Shown: in pieces, positions 33,060 through 43,476 of the stretch | Layout: every line of letters begins with the position of its first letter | How positions within the stretch are numbered: the first letter of the stretch is position 1 | Assembly (NCBI GenBank): GCA_023411395.1 | Contig: JAEYOV010000002.1 | Coordinates: 62,001 to 126,000 of the forward strand | Reading direction: 5' to 3' | From: Bacillota bacterium | GTDB taxonomy: Bacteria > Bacillota > Clostridia > Christensenellales > Aristaeellaceae | Length of the DNA stretch: 64,000 nt | The notes under the pieces: generated by a model | Told to the model about the DNA's origin: nothing | The model's input: only the letters and a program-made list of their open reading frames with translations | Database searches by the model: none | Program-made: the position numbers and the translations under genes

Positions 33060-35417
33060 TCATTGAGCATCGGGAACCATGCCATTTTCCTCCTTTTTGG
33101 CGTTCATCCCGGCCATTTTTGCGATCCGGCCCGCGTAATGGGAGCAAAGCTCCCCGGCAAATTCTGCGTCGAAAGATTCTGTTTGCACACGGAATGCGTC
33201 CCTGTCCTGGAAGGGCGACAGCCATACGGAGCCGCCGCCGTGACGGATGCGAAGGCCTTCCCCGAGCTCCTTTTCCCTGGCGTTTTCGCATAGCTTCCGC
33301 AGAATTCGTCCCTTTTCCCCCGTAGGGCAGGGTACATCCCTGCGTACTCTATGGGTTTTGGGCAGTTGCTCCATAAGAGATGTAAGGCTGCGGCCGGCAA
33401 GGGGATGGAGCAGGGCAAGCATCCTGGAAATTCCATCGTGCATCAGGTCGTGCTGGCGCAGCAGGGCGGCATGCTCCTCCTTGTTCAGGGCAGAAACGTC
33501 CCACTTCCAGCGTACAGGTCCCAGTCTCTCCACCGTCCTGGGCGTATCCGGGAATGCGAACAGCGGCATGCTTCCTTCCTGAACGGCCAACTGCCATACC
33601 AGCATCTGCTGGATTGTTTCATCCGGGAATATGGTTTTGTTCGTTACATAAGATGATGTGCCGTCCGGTTCCAGCAAAAAGCCTGTCTCCCAGGCTTGCA
33701 GCGATCTGTCCTTTGCCGGCTGCCCCCGGACCTTTTCCAGGCCGGCCCTGCTCAGCGCCCGCAGGGCAAGGGACAACAGGGAGGCGTCGTCGCAGAATAC
33801 GGCCACATGAAGGCTGCTTTTATCAAAAACCTTTTGGTCGGCCCGCTTCAGGAGGCTTGCAAGGTACAGTTCCTTCATGCCGCCTGCGGACGTGATCGCT
33901 GCTGTCTGCGCAAAGGCCGGCGGATATTCCTGCCTTAAAGCGGCACTTTCTACAGCCTGGATTTGACCCTTGTTCAGCATCAGCCCATCCCCGCCAAGGA
34001 TGGTCACCTGCTGGCCGTCCACCATCACCCCCAGAGGCAGTTGCATAGCACGCATGGCCGTGGAAAGAACGGGCGCGTACCCATCCCCAAGCAGAAGCAC
34101 ATGCGCGCCACGGGCGGCAAAAGCTCCCGCCAGTATGGTGTACAGCGCCTCGCCGTCCCCACGGTGACAGAGCGCCACGGAGGAGGCTTTGAGCCCCAGG
34201 ATGGCCGCCGCGGCCAGTTGATCGGCCCGCGCGGGCGAGTCCAGCGTAATGTTGCCTCGTTCGTTCAGGTGCAGGCGCCGCAAATCACCCCAAACCACAT
34301 TTTCGAAGGCGATGACCTCGCTGCCAACCTCCTTTTGCGGCCATACCTTTACCCCGCAGTTCAACCTGGCGTGGGAGCCAAGCACCGCGCTGGCGCCCAG
34401 CGCGGTGCCTTCCATCATCCGCGCGCCGGGGCGCACATGTCCTTCCCGGCAGACAACGGCGCCTTCCACGCGGGCACAACGGCCAACGCGGCTGAATTCC
34501 CATAAACAAGACCTGGCGATGCGTGCGCCTTCCTCTACAATAGCCCCCGGACCGATGACCGCCCCCTCCGACAAAATGGCGCCCTGCTTGATGCGAGCGC
34601 CTTCCCCGATATAGCAAAGGCCTTCCAGTACAACATCCGGCTCCAGCGTACACGCTCCTTCCATAATGGCATGGCCGGATGGGCGGCCCGGTATCTGAAA
34701 ATCCGCCTCCCCGCGCAAAAGGTCGAGCTGGGCCTGTAGGTAGGCCCCCTGATCGCCGATGTCGCACCAATAACCCGTCATGGGATAGCCATAAACGGCC
34801 ATTCCCTCCTGCACCATCCGGGGAAAAAGGTCTTTGCCAAAATCATAGGCGCCCTCTTCCGGAATCAGGTCAAGCACTTCCTTTTCCAGGATGTATATGC
34901 CTGTGTTCACCTGGTCGCTGAACACGCCGGACCAGTCGGGTTTTTCCACAAAACGCTGTACACGGCCCGTTTCATCGGTGATGACCACGCCGTAGCTCAA
35001 GGGAATCGGCACCGATTTGAGCACAAGGGTGGCCATTGCCTTGCGGGATTTATGGAATGATAAGGCTTCGCTCAGATCACAGTCTGTCAGCCCGTCTCCG
35101 GACAATATCACAAATGTATCCGTTACCATGCCCTTGGCCAGGTGCACGCTGCCGGCGGTACCCATGGGATGCGATTCTTCCAAATACTGAAGGTGCACGC
35201 CGTATTTTTCACCCTTGCCAAATGCTTCCCTGATGGCATGGGGCAGGTATAAAACCGTGGCGGCCACATTCAAAAGCCCGTGGCGTTTGAGAAGTTTCAA
35301 AGAGTATCCCATTACCGGCTCACCCAGAACGGGGACCAGGGGCTTGGGTCTGTCCAGGGTCAAAGGACGCAGGCGGACGCCTTCGCCGCCTGCCATGATG
35401 ATTGCCTGTAACGCCAT
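33060..35417 (-). CDS. Sugar nucleotidyltransferase fused to degenerate phosphomannomutase domain
   Basis: A 785-residue fusion. Residues 1-235 form a nucleotidyltransferase (IIMAGGEGVRLRPLT, LSGDGLTDCDL, FVEKPDWSG) of the mannose-1-phosphate guanylyltransferase type; 260-370 are hexapeptide repeats (left-handed beta helix); 380-785 follow a phosphohexomutase outline. In the last part the catalytic TASHNP loop is replaced by GVMVDGQQVTILGGDG near 463-477 and no DGDxDR metal loop is found, so mutase activity looks lost. The ATG at 35417 follows AGAAGGAG. A genuine mutase is encoded at 50035-51555. Confidence 0.85.
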   Translation of the reverse strand: MALQAIIMAGGEGVRLRPLTLDRPKPLVPVLGEPVMGYSLKLLKRHGLLNVAATVLYLPHAIREAFGKGEKYGVHLQYLEESHPMGTAGSVHLAKGMVTDTFVILSGDGLTDCDLSEALSFHKSRKAMATLVLKSVPIPLSYGVVITDETGRVQRFVEKPDWSGVFSDQVNTGIYILEKEVLDLIPEEGAYDFGKDLFPRMVQEGMAVYGYPMTGYWCDIGDQGAYLQAQLDLLRGEADFQIPGRPSGHAIMEGACTLEPDVVLEGLCYIGEGARIKQGAILSEGAVIGPGAIVEEGARIARSCLWEFSRVGRCARVEGAVVCREGHVRPGARMMEGTALGASAVLGSHARLNCGVKVWPQKEVGSEVIAFENVVWGDLRRLHLNERGNITLDSPARADQLAAAAILGLKASSVALCHRGDGEALYTILAGAFAARGAHVLLLGDGYAPVLSTAMRAMQLPLGVMVDGQQVTILGGDGLMLNKGQIQAVESAALRQEYPPAFAQTAAITSAGGMKELYLASLLKRADQKVFDKSSLHVAVFCDDASLLSLALRALSRAGLEKVRGQPAKDRSLQAWETGFLLEPDGTSSYVTNKTIFPDETIQQMLVWQLAVQEGSMPLFAFPDTPRTVERLGPVRWKWDVSALNKEEHAALLRQHDLMHDGISRMLALLHPLAGRSLTSLMEQLPKTHRVRRDVPCPTGEKGRILRKLCENAREKELGEGLRIRHGGGSVWLSPFQDRDAFRVQTESFDAEFAGELCSHYAGRIAKMAGMNAKKEENGMVPDAQ

Positions 35418-35506
35418 ATTTTGCACTCCTTCTGACAGCATGGCTGTATTGTTTGCAGGCATGTTCCAAATTATGACGAACGTGGAGCGCATAAGGAGAA
35501 AACCTC

Positions 35507-35535
35507 TTGTTCCTTGGAATGGGTTCTAGTATAAT
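35507..35535 (+). promoter_or_regulatory. Promoter of the hutP-cmk-plsC operon
   Basis: TTGTTC and a perfect TATAAT are 17 bases apart, 45 bases before the hutP start. Confidence 0.55.
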
Positions 35536-35579
35536 GGACAGGCGGGCGGGACCTGACAACATGAGAAAAGGTGAGATTC

Positions 35580-35999
35580 GTGCAGCAGTTGGAAATTGGC
35601 AGCCGGGAAGTGGCCCGGGCAGCCATATTGCTAAGCCTCAGCCGCAGCCGGGAAGAAGAAAGCGCCCTGCGCGGCCAGATGGCTGCCGATGGGCTGCTTA
35701 CCGCGGCGGTGGATTATGGCGGGGAGTTTGTTGCCTCCGTCATGCGCATTGTGGAACGGGCGGTGATTGCCGCCAAACGGGAGAAGGTCATCAACGAGAC
35801 ACACCATGAGGAAGGCGCCGTAGCCGGGGCGGCCAGGGAAGCCATTGCCCAGGTGACGACCAAGGCCCTTGGCTTTTCCGTGGGCGGCAAGATCGGCATC
35901 GCCAGATGGGGCGAGCATGTGGCGGTGGCCGTATTTTTCGGCGTAGGCCTGGTGCATTTGAATGAGGTGTGCGTGGGCATGGGCCACCGGGCCATATAA
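35580..35999 (+). CDS. hutP: HutP-family RNA-binding antiterminator
   Basis: A 139-residue protein of the HutP family, which in Bacillus binds histidine, metal and RNA to prevent termination in the hut operon. The C-terminal block GKIGIARWGEHVAVAVFFGVG and the LNEVCVGMGHRAI end are close to clostridial HutP; HHEEGAVAGAAREA is also conserved. No histidine-use genes are near, so the target is probably elsewhere or different. GTG at 35580 follows AAGGTGAG; GTG at 35571 is a less likely start. It heads the cmk-plsC-ispH group. Confidence 0.85.
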   Translation: MQQLEIGSREVARAAILLSLSRSREEESALRGQMAADGLLTAAVDYGGEFVASVMRIVERAVIAAKREKVINETHHEEGAVAGAAREAIAQVTTKALGFSVGGKIGIARWGEHVAVAVFFGVGLVHLNEVCVGMGHRAI

Positions 36000-36021
36000 A
36001 ATACAAATGGGAGAGAACACA

Positions 36022-36702
36022 ATGCCAATGAACATCGCCATTGACGGGCCGGTAGGCGCGGGGAAATCATCCATCGCCCGGGAGGTGGCCAGGCGGTTGA
36101 ACATACTGCATCTGGACACGGGAGCCATGTACCGGGCGGTAGGATATGCGGCACTGAAGCAGCATATTTCCCCGGAAGACGAAAAGGCGCTGGAAGGTTT
36201 GTGCGGCCGGGTTTCCATTGAGGTACGCTACAGGGATGGGAAGCAGCAGACGCTGGTGGATGGGTTGGATGTGAGCCATCTTATACGCACGCCGGAGGTG
36301 GGCATGGCCGCTTCCACCGTTTCCCGCTTTCAAGCGGTGCGCCGCCACATGGTCGCCCTGCAGCGCAAATTGGCCAGGGAAACGGAGATGGTGGTGGATG
36401 GCCGGGACATCGGCACCAACGTGCTGCCTCATGCGGGCGTGAAAATATTCCTCACAGCGGCGCCGGAAGAGCGGGCACGCCGCCGTCACCTGGAGCTTAT
36501 GGAAGCCGGGGGCAAGGACACGTTTGAACAGGTTCTGAGCGACCTTATCAAGCGGGACCTGCAGGATACCACCAGGCCAATTGACCCCCTGCGCCCGGCG
36601 GAGGATGCCGTGATGCTGGACAGCACGCATCTTGACATGGAGAAGGTAGTGGAGCGGATCCTGGGCATTGTGGAGGCGCGCTATGGAAATGCAAAAGAAT
36701 AA
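36022..36702 (+). CDS. cmk: Cytidylate kinase
   Basis: A 226-residue CMP/dCMP kinase. The P-loop GPVGAGKSS is near residue 10, LDTGAMYRAVGYAAL is the family signature, and VVDGRDIGTNVLP and RARRRHLEL form the lid and nucleotide-binding parts. GGGAGAG precedes the ATG at 36022; MNIAIDG at 36028 is the alternative. The gene overlaps plsC by 20 bases. Confidence 0.95.
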   Translation: MPMNIAIDGPVGAGKSSIAREVARRLNILHLDTGAMYRAVGYAALKQHISPEDEKALEGLCGRVSIEVRYRDGKQQTLVDGLDVSHLIRTPEVGMAASTVSRFQAVRRHMVALQRKLARETEMVVDGRDIGTNVLPHAGVKIFLTAAPEERARRRHLELMEAGGKDTFEQVLSDLIKRDLQDTTRPIDPLRPAEDAVMLDSTHLDMEKVVERILGIVEARYGNAKE

Positions 36703-37327
36703 CCCGGCTTTGGCACAAAAGAAACGCAGGACTTTTCTTTATCGTATTGCCAAAGCGCTGGCCTGGATCCTGTTCCATACGGTGTATCCGGTCACACTTC
36801 ACAACAGGGAACACCTTGCCTTGAATGGCCCCTACATTCTGATCTCCAATCATTTAAGCGGCCTGGACCCGATATGCGTGGCCCATGCGGTGGACAAGGA
36901 AGAGATTGCCTTCCTTGCCAAAAAGGAACTGATGCAGGGCAGTTTTGCCGGCCGGTTTTTGCGTGCGGTGCACGCCATCCCGGTGGACCGCCACAATTTT
37001 GACATGGCCGCCATGCGCGCCTGTACCCAGGCATTGCGGGAAGGCCGTGTGCTGGGCATTTTCCCGGAAGGAACGAGATACAAAAAAGGCAACATGGAGG
37101 AACTGGAAGCAGGTGTGGCGCTTCTTGCGCTTCGCAATAAAGTTCCTCTGGTGCCCCTGTACATCCACGGAAAGCTCCGTCCTTTCCGCCGTGTTCATTG
37201 CTATGCCGGTGCGCCTATCCCCTTGGATGATTTGAGGGAAATGGGCGTTGGCAGGGATGCCGGCGACGCGCTTTTGAAGCGGATCGCCGATTTGTATGCC
37301 AAACTTGCCCAAAAGGCCGGTGCTTAA
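36683..37327 (+). CDS. plsC: 1-acyl-sn-glycerol-3-phosphate acyltransferase
   Basis: A 214-residue membrane-associated enzyme that makes phosphatidic acid. The catalytic motif is NHLSGLD (HxxxxD), with FPEGTR as the substrate-binding motif and VPLVPLYI later. A single N-terminal hydrophobic stretch (LAWILFHTVYP) anchors it. The ATG at 36683 is inside cmk and follows GTGGAGG. The cmk-plsC-ispH order is common in Clostridia. Confidence 0.93.
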   Translation: MEMQKNNPALAQKKRRTFLYRIAKALAWILFHTVYPVTLHNREHLALNGPYILISNHLSGLDPICVAHAVDKEEIAFLAKKELMQGSFAGRFLRAVHAIPVDRHNFDMAAMRACTQALREGRVLGIFPEGTRYKKGNMEELEAGVALLALRNKVPLVPLYIHGKLRPFRRVHCYAGAPIPLDDLREMGVGRDAGDALLKRIADLYAKLAQKAGA

Positions 37328-37432
37328 AGCTTTGGCGGCGGTTTGTGAAAAAAATTTTTACATTTCAGCAGGAAATAAACTTTTTGCAGCGAAATTTATT
37401 CCATTAGTGTTTTTTTGCGGAAAGGAAAGGTT

Positions 37433-39490
37433 ATGCCGCTTGAAATCACGGCCCACGCAGGATTTTGCATGGGTGTTCAACGGGCAGTGACAACGGCTCT
37501 TAACGCGGCGGAGGAAGGGAAAGCCCTGTGCACGCTGGGTGAACTGACCCATAACCCGCAGGTTGTGGCGCTGCTTAAGGAAAAAGGGGCCCCTGCGGTG
37601 GGCGCGCTTACGGAGATAGGCGGCCGCACTGTCCTTATCCGCAGCCACGGCGTCACACCCCAGACGCTGGAAACGCTGGGCGGCATGGGCGTATCCGTCA
37701 TGGACTGTACCTGTCCTTTTGTGGATAAGCTCCATCAGGCCGTGGCGGAGTACTCCGCCGATGGACGGCCGGTGGTGCTGGTGGGGCAGCAGGACCATCC
37801 CGAGGTTCAGGGTACGGCGGGCTGGTGCCGCGGGCCAGTGCATATCCTGCGAGAGGAAGCTCAAATCGAAAGCCTGCCGCCTATGGAGGAAGCTTTGGCG
37901 GTGGTTCAGACCACCTTCCCACCAGACAGATGGGAACGGATCGCTGCGATCCTGCGCGCAAGGATACCCGGCATCACGGTGAAAGACACCATCTGCCCGG
38001 AGACGAGAAGGCGCCAGGAGGAGGCCAGGGATCTGGCCTCACGAGCGGACGCCATGATCGTGGTGGGCGGTATGTCCAGCGCCAATACCCGCAAGCTCTT
38101 TGAAACCTGCCGGGCATTGTGCAAGCGAACCATTTTGGTAGAGCGTGCGGCGGATATTCCGCCGGGCTTTGCAGATATCCATTCAGATCTTATCGGAATA
38201 ACCGCTGGCGCGTCTACGCCGGATTGGTCACTTAAGGAGGTTGTCACCCGCATGATCGACAAGGAACAACAGGATCAGATGCTCCCCGCGGAAGAAGAAA
38301 CCAAGAACAGCTTCATGGCGGATGTGGAGGCAACTCTGGTCAAAATCAAACCCGGCCAGACCGTTACCGGCACTGTCGTCCAGATCACCGATGATGAGAT
38401 CTGCGTCAACATCGGCTACAAATCTGACGGCCTGATCAAGCGCACCGATCTGACAGCCGATGATGTCGAGCTGGGCCAGGAGATCGAGGTGGAAGTGGTC
38501 AAGGTCAACGACGGCGAAGGCAATGTAGTGCTTTCCCAGCGCAACATCGTCAACCGCAAATCCTGGGATGCGCTGATGGCAAAGTTTGACGCGGGCGAGT
38601 ATGTCGAAGGCGTTGGCAAGGAAGCCGTCAAGGGCGGCCTGATTGCCGAGGTGGATGGCATCCGCACTTTTGTGCCGGCCTCTCAATTGTCCCAGCGGTA
38701 CGTGGAGAAGATTTCAGAGTTTGTGGGCAAGCCCATCAAGCTGAAAATCATCGAAGTGGACAAGCAGAAAAAGCGCATCGTGGCCAGCCGCAAAGCCTAT
38801 CTCCTGGAAGAAAGCGCCTCCAAGAAAAAGGAGGCTTGGGATAAGCTGGCGGAGGGCGAAGTCGTCACCGGCATCGTCCGCAGGCTCACCGACTTTGGCG
38901 CCTTTGTGGATGTGGGCGGCGTGGACGGCCTGATCCATGTGACGGATTTAAGCTGGGGCCGTATCAAGCATCCTTCCGAAGTCGTCACCCCCAACCAGGA
39001 GGTGCAGGTCAAAATCCTGTCCCTGGACCGGGAAAGGGAACGCATCCAGCTTGGTTACAAGCAGCTTCAGCCCAAACCCTGGGATGTGGCGGAAGAGAAA
39101 TATGCTGTCGGCTCCGTGGTGGAAGGCAAAGTGGTACGCATCACCACCTTCGGCGCGTTTGTGGAGCTGGAGCCCGGCCTGGATGGCCTGGTACACATTT
39201 CCCAGTGCGCCCTTACCCGCGTTCAAAAGGTGGAAGACGCGGTGAAGGTTGGTCAAATTGTCCGCGTAAAGGTATTGAAAGTGGAGCCCACCGAAAAGCG
39301 CATCAGCCTGAGCATCCGCGAAGTGCTGGAAGACGAAGCCTTCAACTATAGCCAGGATATTCCCGGTGAAGGCGAATTCGATGCCGCGGCCGAAAAGGCG
39401 GATCTGGAACCTGCCCAGGAACCTGTTCAGGAACCCGCCCAGGAACCTGCTCCGGAAGCTGAAGTTATAGAAGAACCCAAGGCCGAATAA
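37433..39490 (+). CDS. ispH: IspH fused to ribosomal protein S1-like domains
   Basis: A 685-residue fusion. Residues 1-285 are IspH (HMBPP reductase), an iron-sulfur enzyme of isoprenoid synthesis, with the three cluster cysteines in AGFCMGVQ, MDCTCPFV and DTICPET. Residues 300-635 are four S1 RNA-binding domains (for example TDFGAFVDVGGVDGLIHVTDLSW), as in ribosomal protein S1. A Glu/Pro-rich tail repeats QEPAQEP. The fusion is known in Clostridia and may link translation with isoprenoid supply. The ATG at 37433 follows AAGGAAAGG; the 105-base AT-rich leader has no other feature. Confidence 0.94.
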   Translation: MPLEITAHAGFCMGVQRAVTTALNAAEEGKALCTLGELTHNPQVVALLKEKGAPAVGALTEIGGRTVLIRSHGVTPQTLETLGGMGVSVMDCTCPFVDKLHQAVAEYSADGRPVVLVGQQDHPEVQGTAGWCRGPVHILREEAQIESLPPMEEALAVVQTTFPPDRWERIAAILRARIPGITVKDTICPETRRRQEEARDLASRADAMIVVGGMSSANTRKLFETCRALCKRTILVERAADIPPGFADIHSDLIGITAGASTPDWSLKEVVTRMIDKEQQDQMLPAEEETKNSFMADVEATLVKIKPGQTVTGTVVQITDDEICVNIGYKSDGLIKRTDLTADDVELGQEIEVEVVKVNDGEGNVVLSQRNIVNRKSWDALMAKFDAGEYVEGVGKEAVKGGLIAEVDGIRTFVPASQLSQRYVEKISEFVGKPIKLKIIEVDKQKKRIVASRKAYLLEESASKKKEAWDKLAEGEVVTGIVRRLTDFGAFVDVGGVDGLIHVTDLSWGRIKHPSEVVTPNQEVQVKILSLDRERERIQLGYKQLQPKPWDVAEEKYAVGSVVEGKVVRITTFGAFVELEPGLDGLVHISQCALTRVQKVEDAVKVGQIVRVKVLKVEPTEKRISLSIREVLEDEAFNYSQDIPGEGEFDAAAEKADLEPAQEPVQEPAQEPAPEAEVIEEPKAE

Positions 39491-39503
39491 CAAAAATTTA
39501 CAT

Positions 39504-39567
39504 AAGCTGTATCCGGAAAGCGGGCAGGCACTTCCCGCAGGCTTTTCGGGTGCAGCTTCTTTTTTTC
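39504..39567 (+). terminator. Terminator after the ispH-S1 gene
   Basis: AAGCTG and CCGGAAAGCGGG pair with CCCGCAGGCTTTTCGG and CAGCTT, followed by CTTTTTTT. Confidence 0.8.
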
Positions 39568-39600
39568 AGCGGAACAAGAACTACGAAGAAGGTGACATGC

Positions 39601-40242
39601 TTGAGGCGGTGCGTGATCATCCCCGCCTGGGCGCCGGATGGCATACGCGAAGTGGTGGCGCTTCGGGAGGATGATTTTATTGTCTGCGCTGATGGCGGTT
39701 ATGCGCTGGCCCGCCGGGAGAGTATTCTCCCCCACGCAGTCGTGGGGGATTTTGACTCCCTTGGAAAGGCGCCGGACAGCCTGCCGTCCGGATGCCGCGT
39801 CTTGCATGCGAACCGGGAAAAGAACGAGACGGATACATTCCTGTGCCTTCAGTACGGGATCGAAGCGGGATGCGGCTCCTTGGTGCTTGCCGGCGGGATC
39901 GGCGGGCGCCTGGACCATACAGCGGCCAACCTGCAGTTGCTGGTTTATGCGGTCAGGCGTGGGTATCCTATGTGGATGCTGGACAAAAACAACCGGGTCA
40001 CAGCCATGGAGCCGGGAGAAATGCGGATTCCTCGTGCGGACGGCTTCAAGCTGTCGGTGCTGGCCTATGCCGGGCCTTGCCGGGGTGTGACGCTGGAGAA
40101 TGTGAAATATCCCCTGCATGAGGCGGTGCTGGCGGAGGATTTTCCGCTAGGGATCAGCAATGAGTTTGCGGGACCGGAAGCGGTCATCCGCCTCAAGGCG
40201 GGCTGCCTGCTTGTTTTTTTGAGCAAGGACAGGGATATGTAA
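39601..40242 (+). CDS. thiN: Thiamine pyrophosphokinase
   Basis: A 213-residue enzyme that converts thiamine to thiamine diphosphate. VCADGGYALARR, VVGDFDSLG, NETDTFLCLQYG and GGIGGRLDHTAANL are the family's substrate-binding and catalytic motifs; the C-terminal half binds thiamine (GISNEF). The start is set to TTG at 39601, 5-6 bases after AAGGTGA, since the frame opening at 39550 lies inside the terminator. No riboswitch was seen upstream. Confidence 0.9.
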   Translation: MRRCVIIPAWAPDGIREVVALREDDFIVCADGGYALARRESILPHAVVGDFDSLGKAPDSLPSGCRVLHANREKNETDTFLCLQYGIEAGCGSLVLAGGIGGRLDHTAANLQLLVYAVRRGYPMWMLDKNNRVTAMEPGEMRIPRADGFKLSVLAYAGPCRGVTLENVKYPLHEAVLAEDFPLGISNEFAGPEAVIRLKAGCLLVFLSKDRDM

Positions 40243-40303
40243 GGCAAAAAGCGGATAATTTGCGGAAAAATACATAGAAAATGCGTACAATTCGGTAATT
40301 TTC

Positions 40304-40332
40304 TTGAAGAAACGTGTCTCTTCTGATAAAAT
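40304..40332 (+). promoter_or_regulatory. Promoter of purC
   Basis: TTGAAG (40304-40309) and TAAAAT (40327-40332) are 17 bases apart, 53 bases before the purC ATG. No purine riboswitch was seen. Confidence 0.55.
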
Positions 40333-40384
40333 AATTGTCACCATTTTATATAAACAACAGGCAGGACGCAAAGGAGCATCATGC

Positions 40385-41095
40385 ATGAAAATTGGCGGAC
40401 TGATCCTTGAGGGGAAGGGCAAACGGATTTATGAGACGGATGACCCGCACCTTCTGGCCGTTTATTTCAAGGATGAAGCCATGGCCTTTCACGGGCTCAA
40501 ACGCGGGCGGATCGTGGGCAAGGGTGAAATCAACAATGAAATCTGCTGCCATCTGTTTACGCTGCTTACAGATCAAGGGATTCCCAATCATTTTGTCAGC
40601 AAGCTGGACGCGCGGCAATCCCTTGTAAAGCGTGTGGAAATCATTCCGGTGGCGGTCAAGGTGCGCAATATTGTGGCCGGGAGCTTGGTCAGGCGCATCG
40701 GCTATACGGAAGGAACGCGGCTGAAAAGCACTGTATTGGAATGTACCCTCAAAGATGAGGAGTTGGAATATCCCCTTATCAACGAAACGCACATCCGGGC
40801 CATGGGCCTGTGTACCCAGGAGGAATTGGCGGCCATGTATCATATGGCCCTGAAGATCAATGAGATACTGACCGCCCACCTGAAAGATATCGGCATTGAA
40901 TTGATCGATTTCAAGCTGGAGTTTGGAAGGTGTGATGGACAGATCATACTGGCGGATGAAATATCTCCCGACACCTGCCGTTTCTGGGATGCCAGGACCC
41001 ACGAACCGCTGGACCTGGACCGCTTCCGCCGGGATCTGGGGAATGTGGAACAGGGCTATCAGGAAGTATTGCACCGGCTGATGGGGATCGGCTGA
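40385..41095 (+). CDS. purC: SAICAR synthetase
   Basis: A 236-residue enzyme of purine synthesis that joins CAIR and aspartate. The start KIGGLILEGKGKRIYET, the Lys/Asp motifs SKLDARQSLVKRVEI, VRNIVAGSLVRR and DFKLEFG, and ADEISPDTCRFWD are diagnostic. AAAGGAG precedes the ATG at 40385. It stands alone, apart from any pur operon. Confidence 0.95.
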   Translation: MKIGGLILEGKGKRIYETDDPHLLAVYFKDEAMAFHGLKRGRIVGKGEINNEICCHLFTLLTDQGIPNHFVSKLDARQSLVKRVEIIPVAVKVRNIVAGSLVRRIGYTEGTRLKSTVLECTLKDEELEYPLINETHIRAMGLCTQEELAAMYHMALKINEILTAHLKDIGIELIDFKLEFGRCDGQIILADEISPDTCRFWDARTHEPLDLDRFRRDLGNVEQGYQEVLHRLMGIG

Positions 41096-41216
41096 TGATG
41101 TGCAACGTTTGTAAAATTACGTGCCTGAGGCGGCTGGAAAGCGTATTCTCGTTGATGCCGCCGTTTTTTCATGATATGCTCAATGGGTTTACAGCCTTTT
41201 GAAACGAGGAAGCGAT

Positions 41217-42146
41217 ATGAAACGGTTGTTGGCTCTGCTGGTCTTTATAGCACTATTTTTTCCTGCAGCTTTCGCGCAGGCTGCAGAAGGGGATTTTCCC
41301 GCCCTGAACGAAGCGGGATTCCTCACGGATGGCGAATTCATTTATCAGAACGAAAAAGACGGCGTATGGCGCTATGCTTCCGCTACGCTGAAGGTTGAAA
41401 TCCTCCGCCAATATGACAAGAAAAAGAACCTTACCTGGTATGAGGCGGAAATCTGGGGCCGGGATGGCGATATTTTCCGCTGCATCCCCAATGATCCTCA
41501 GGACCGTATCCGCAGCGCGGACTGGCCTGCCAATATCGCCAGGAAAAACGGCACTGTGTTTGCCATCAACAGCGATTTTGCCCATTTGCGGCTGCAGCAA
41601 AAGCAGCGCTCAGGCATTCTTATCAGGGACGGCGTGGTCCTGGGGGAAAAGACGCTGACCCATAATAAAGGCACCTTTCCCAACCTGGACAATATGGCGC
41701 TTTATCCCGACGGGCGCATGGAGGTATATGCCTCCGACGCGCATACGGCTCAGGAGTACCTCCAAATGGGCGCGCTGGACGTACTGGCCTTTGGTCCCTA
41801 CTTGATCATGGATGGGGAATTGAATGAAGCGGCACTGAAAAAGTACGGCAGAAGCAGCGCTCCCCGCACAGCCGTGGGCATGGTGGAGCCTGGCCACTAC
41901 TTTGCCATGATGCTGGAAGGCCGCCACAGTAAGAGCCGGGGCGCGGGCATTTCCTTTCTGGCGGAAAAACTGAAGGAGAAGGGATGCCAAACCGGCTTCA
42001 ACCTGGACGGCGGACAGACGGCGACCATGGTGTTCATGGGCGAACAGATCATCCATGTGGGAAAAACGTCGGGCACCAATGCCAGCGCCCGCCGGGCGGC
42101 GGAGATATTGGGCATCGGTATATCCGATCAGGTGCCCAAGCCCTGA
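41217..42146 (+). CDS. Exported phosphodiester glycosidase (NAGPA-type) protein
   Basis: A 309-residue protein with a signal peptide (MKRLLALLVFIALFFPAAFA) and the NAGPA domain found in phosphodiester glycosidases and the SpoIIP-independent exopolysaccharide protein YoeB-like group: VFAINSDFAHLR, GSSAPRTAVG (as RSSAPRTAVG) and NLDGGQTATMVFMG with AGISFLAEKLKEKG. The role is likely cleavage of sugar-1-phosphodiester caps in the envelope. The ATG at 41217 follows GAGGAAG. A hairpin (GGCGGC/GCCGCC then TTTTTT, 41129-41170) and a possible promoter (TTGATG, TATGCT) lie upstream. Confidence 0.8.
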   Translation: MKRLLALLVFIALFFPAAFAQAAEGDFPALNEAGFLTDGEFIYQNEKDGVWRYASATLKVEILRQYDKKKNLTWYEAEIWGRDGDIFRCIPNDPQDRIRSADWPANIARKNGTVFAINSDFAHLRLQQKQRSGILIRDGVVLGEKTLTHNKGTFPNLDNMALYPDGRMEVYASDAHTAQEYLQMGALDVLAFGPYLIMDGELNEAALKKYGRSSAPRTAVGMVEPGHYFAMMLEGRHSKSRGAGISFLAEKLKEKGCQTGFNLDGGQTATMVFMGEQIIHVGKTSGTNASARRAAEILGIGISDQVPKP

Positions 42147-42163
42147 ATGCAGTAAAGAAAAAA

Positions 42164-42193
42164 GACCGCCGGCTGAAAACCGGCGGTCCTTTT
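42164..42193. terminator. Bidirectional terminator before the collagen-like gene
   Basis: A 9-bp stem (GACCGCCGG with CCGGCGGTC), loop 7 bases, followed by CTTTTT and preceded by AAAAAAG, between convergent genes. Confidence 0.85.
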
Positions 42194-42198
42194 TGCTG

Positions 42199-43407
<1,209 letters not shown>

Positions 43408-43447
43408 TCATTCTTCTGCGAAATTTGGATGAACTCCATCCAATGTT

Positions 43448-43456
43448 TACATTATG
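43448..43456 (-). promoter_or_regulatory. SigK-like -10 box of the collagen-like gene
   Basis: On the minus strand CATAATGTA fits CATANNNTA, the mother-cell SigK -10 element, 50 bases before the start. The -35 AC element is not clear. Confidence 0.4.
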
Positions 43457-43476
43457 CGGACAAATATAAACTTGAC

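Noticed and set aside
40243..40384. A purine riboswitch before purC
   Set aside because: The leader is about 45 bases after the promoter, too short for a riboswitch, and no matching core was seen.
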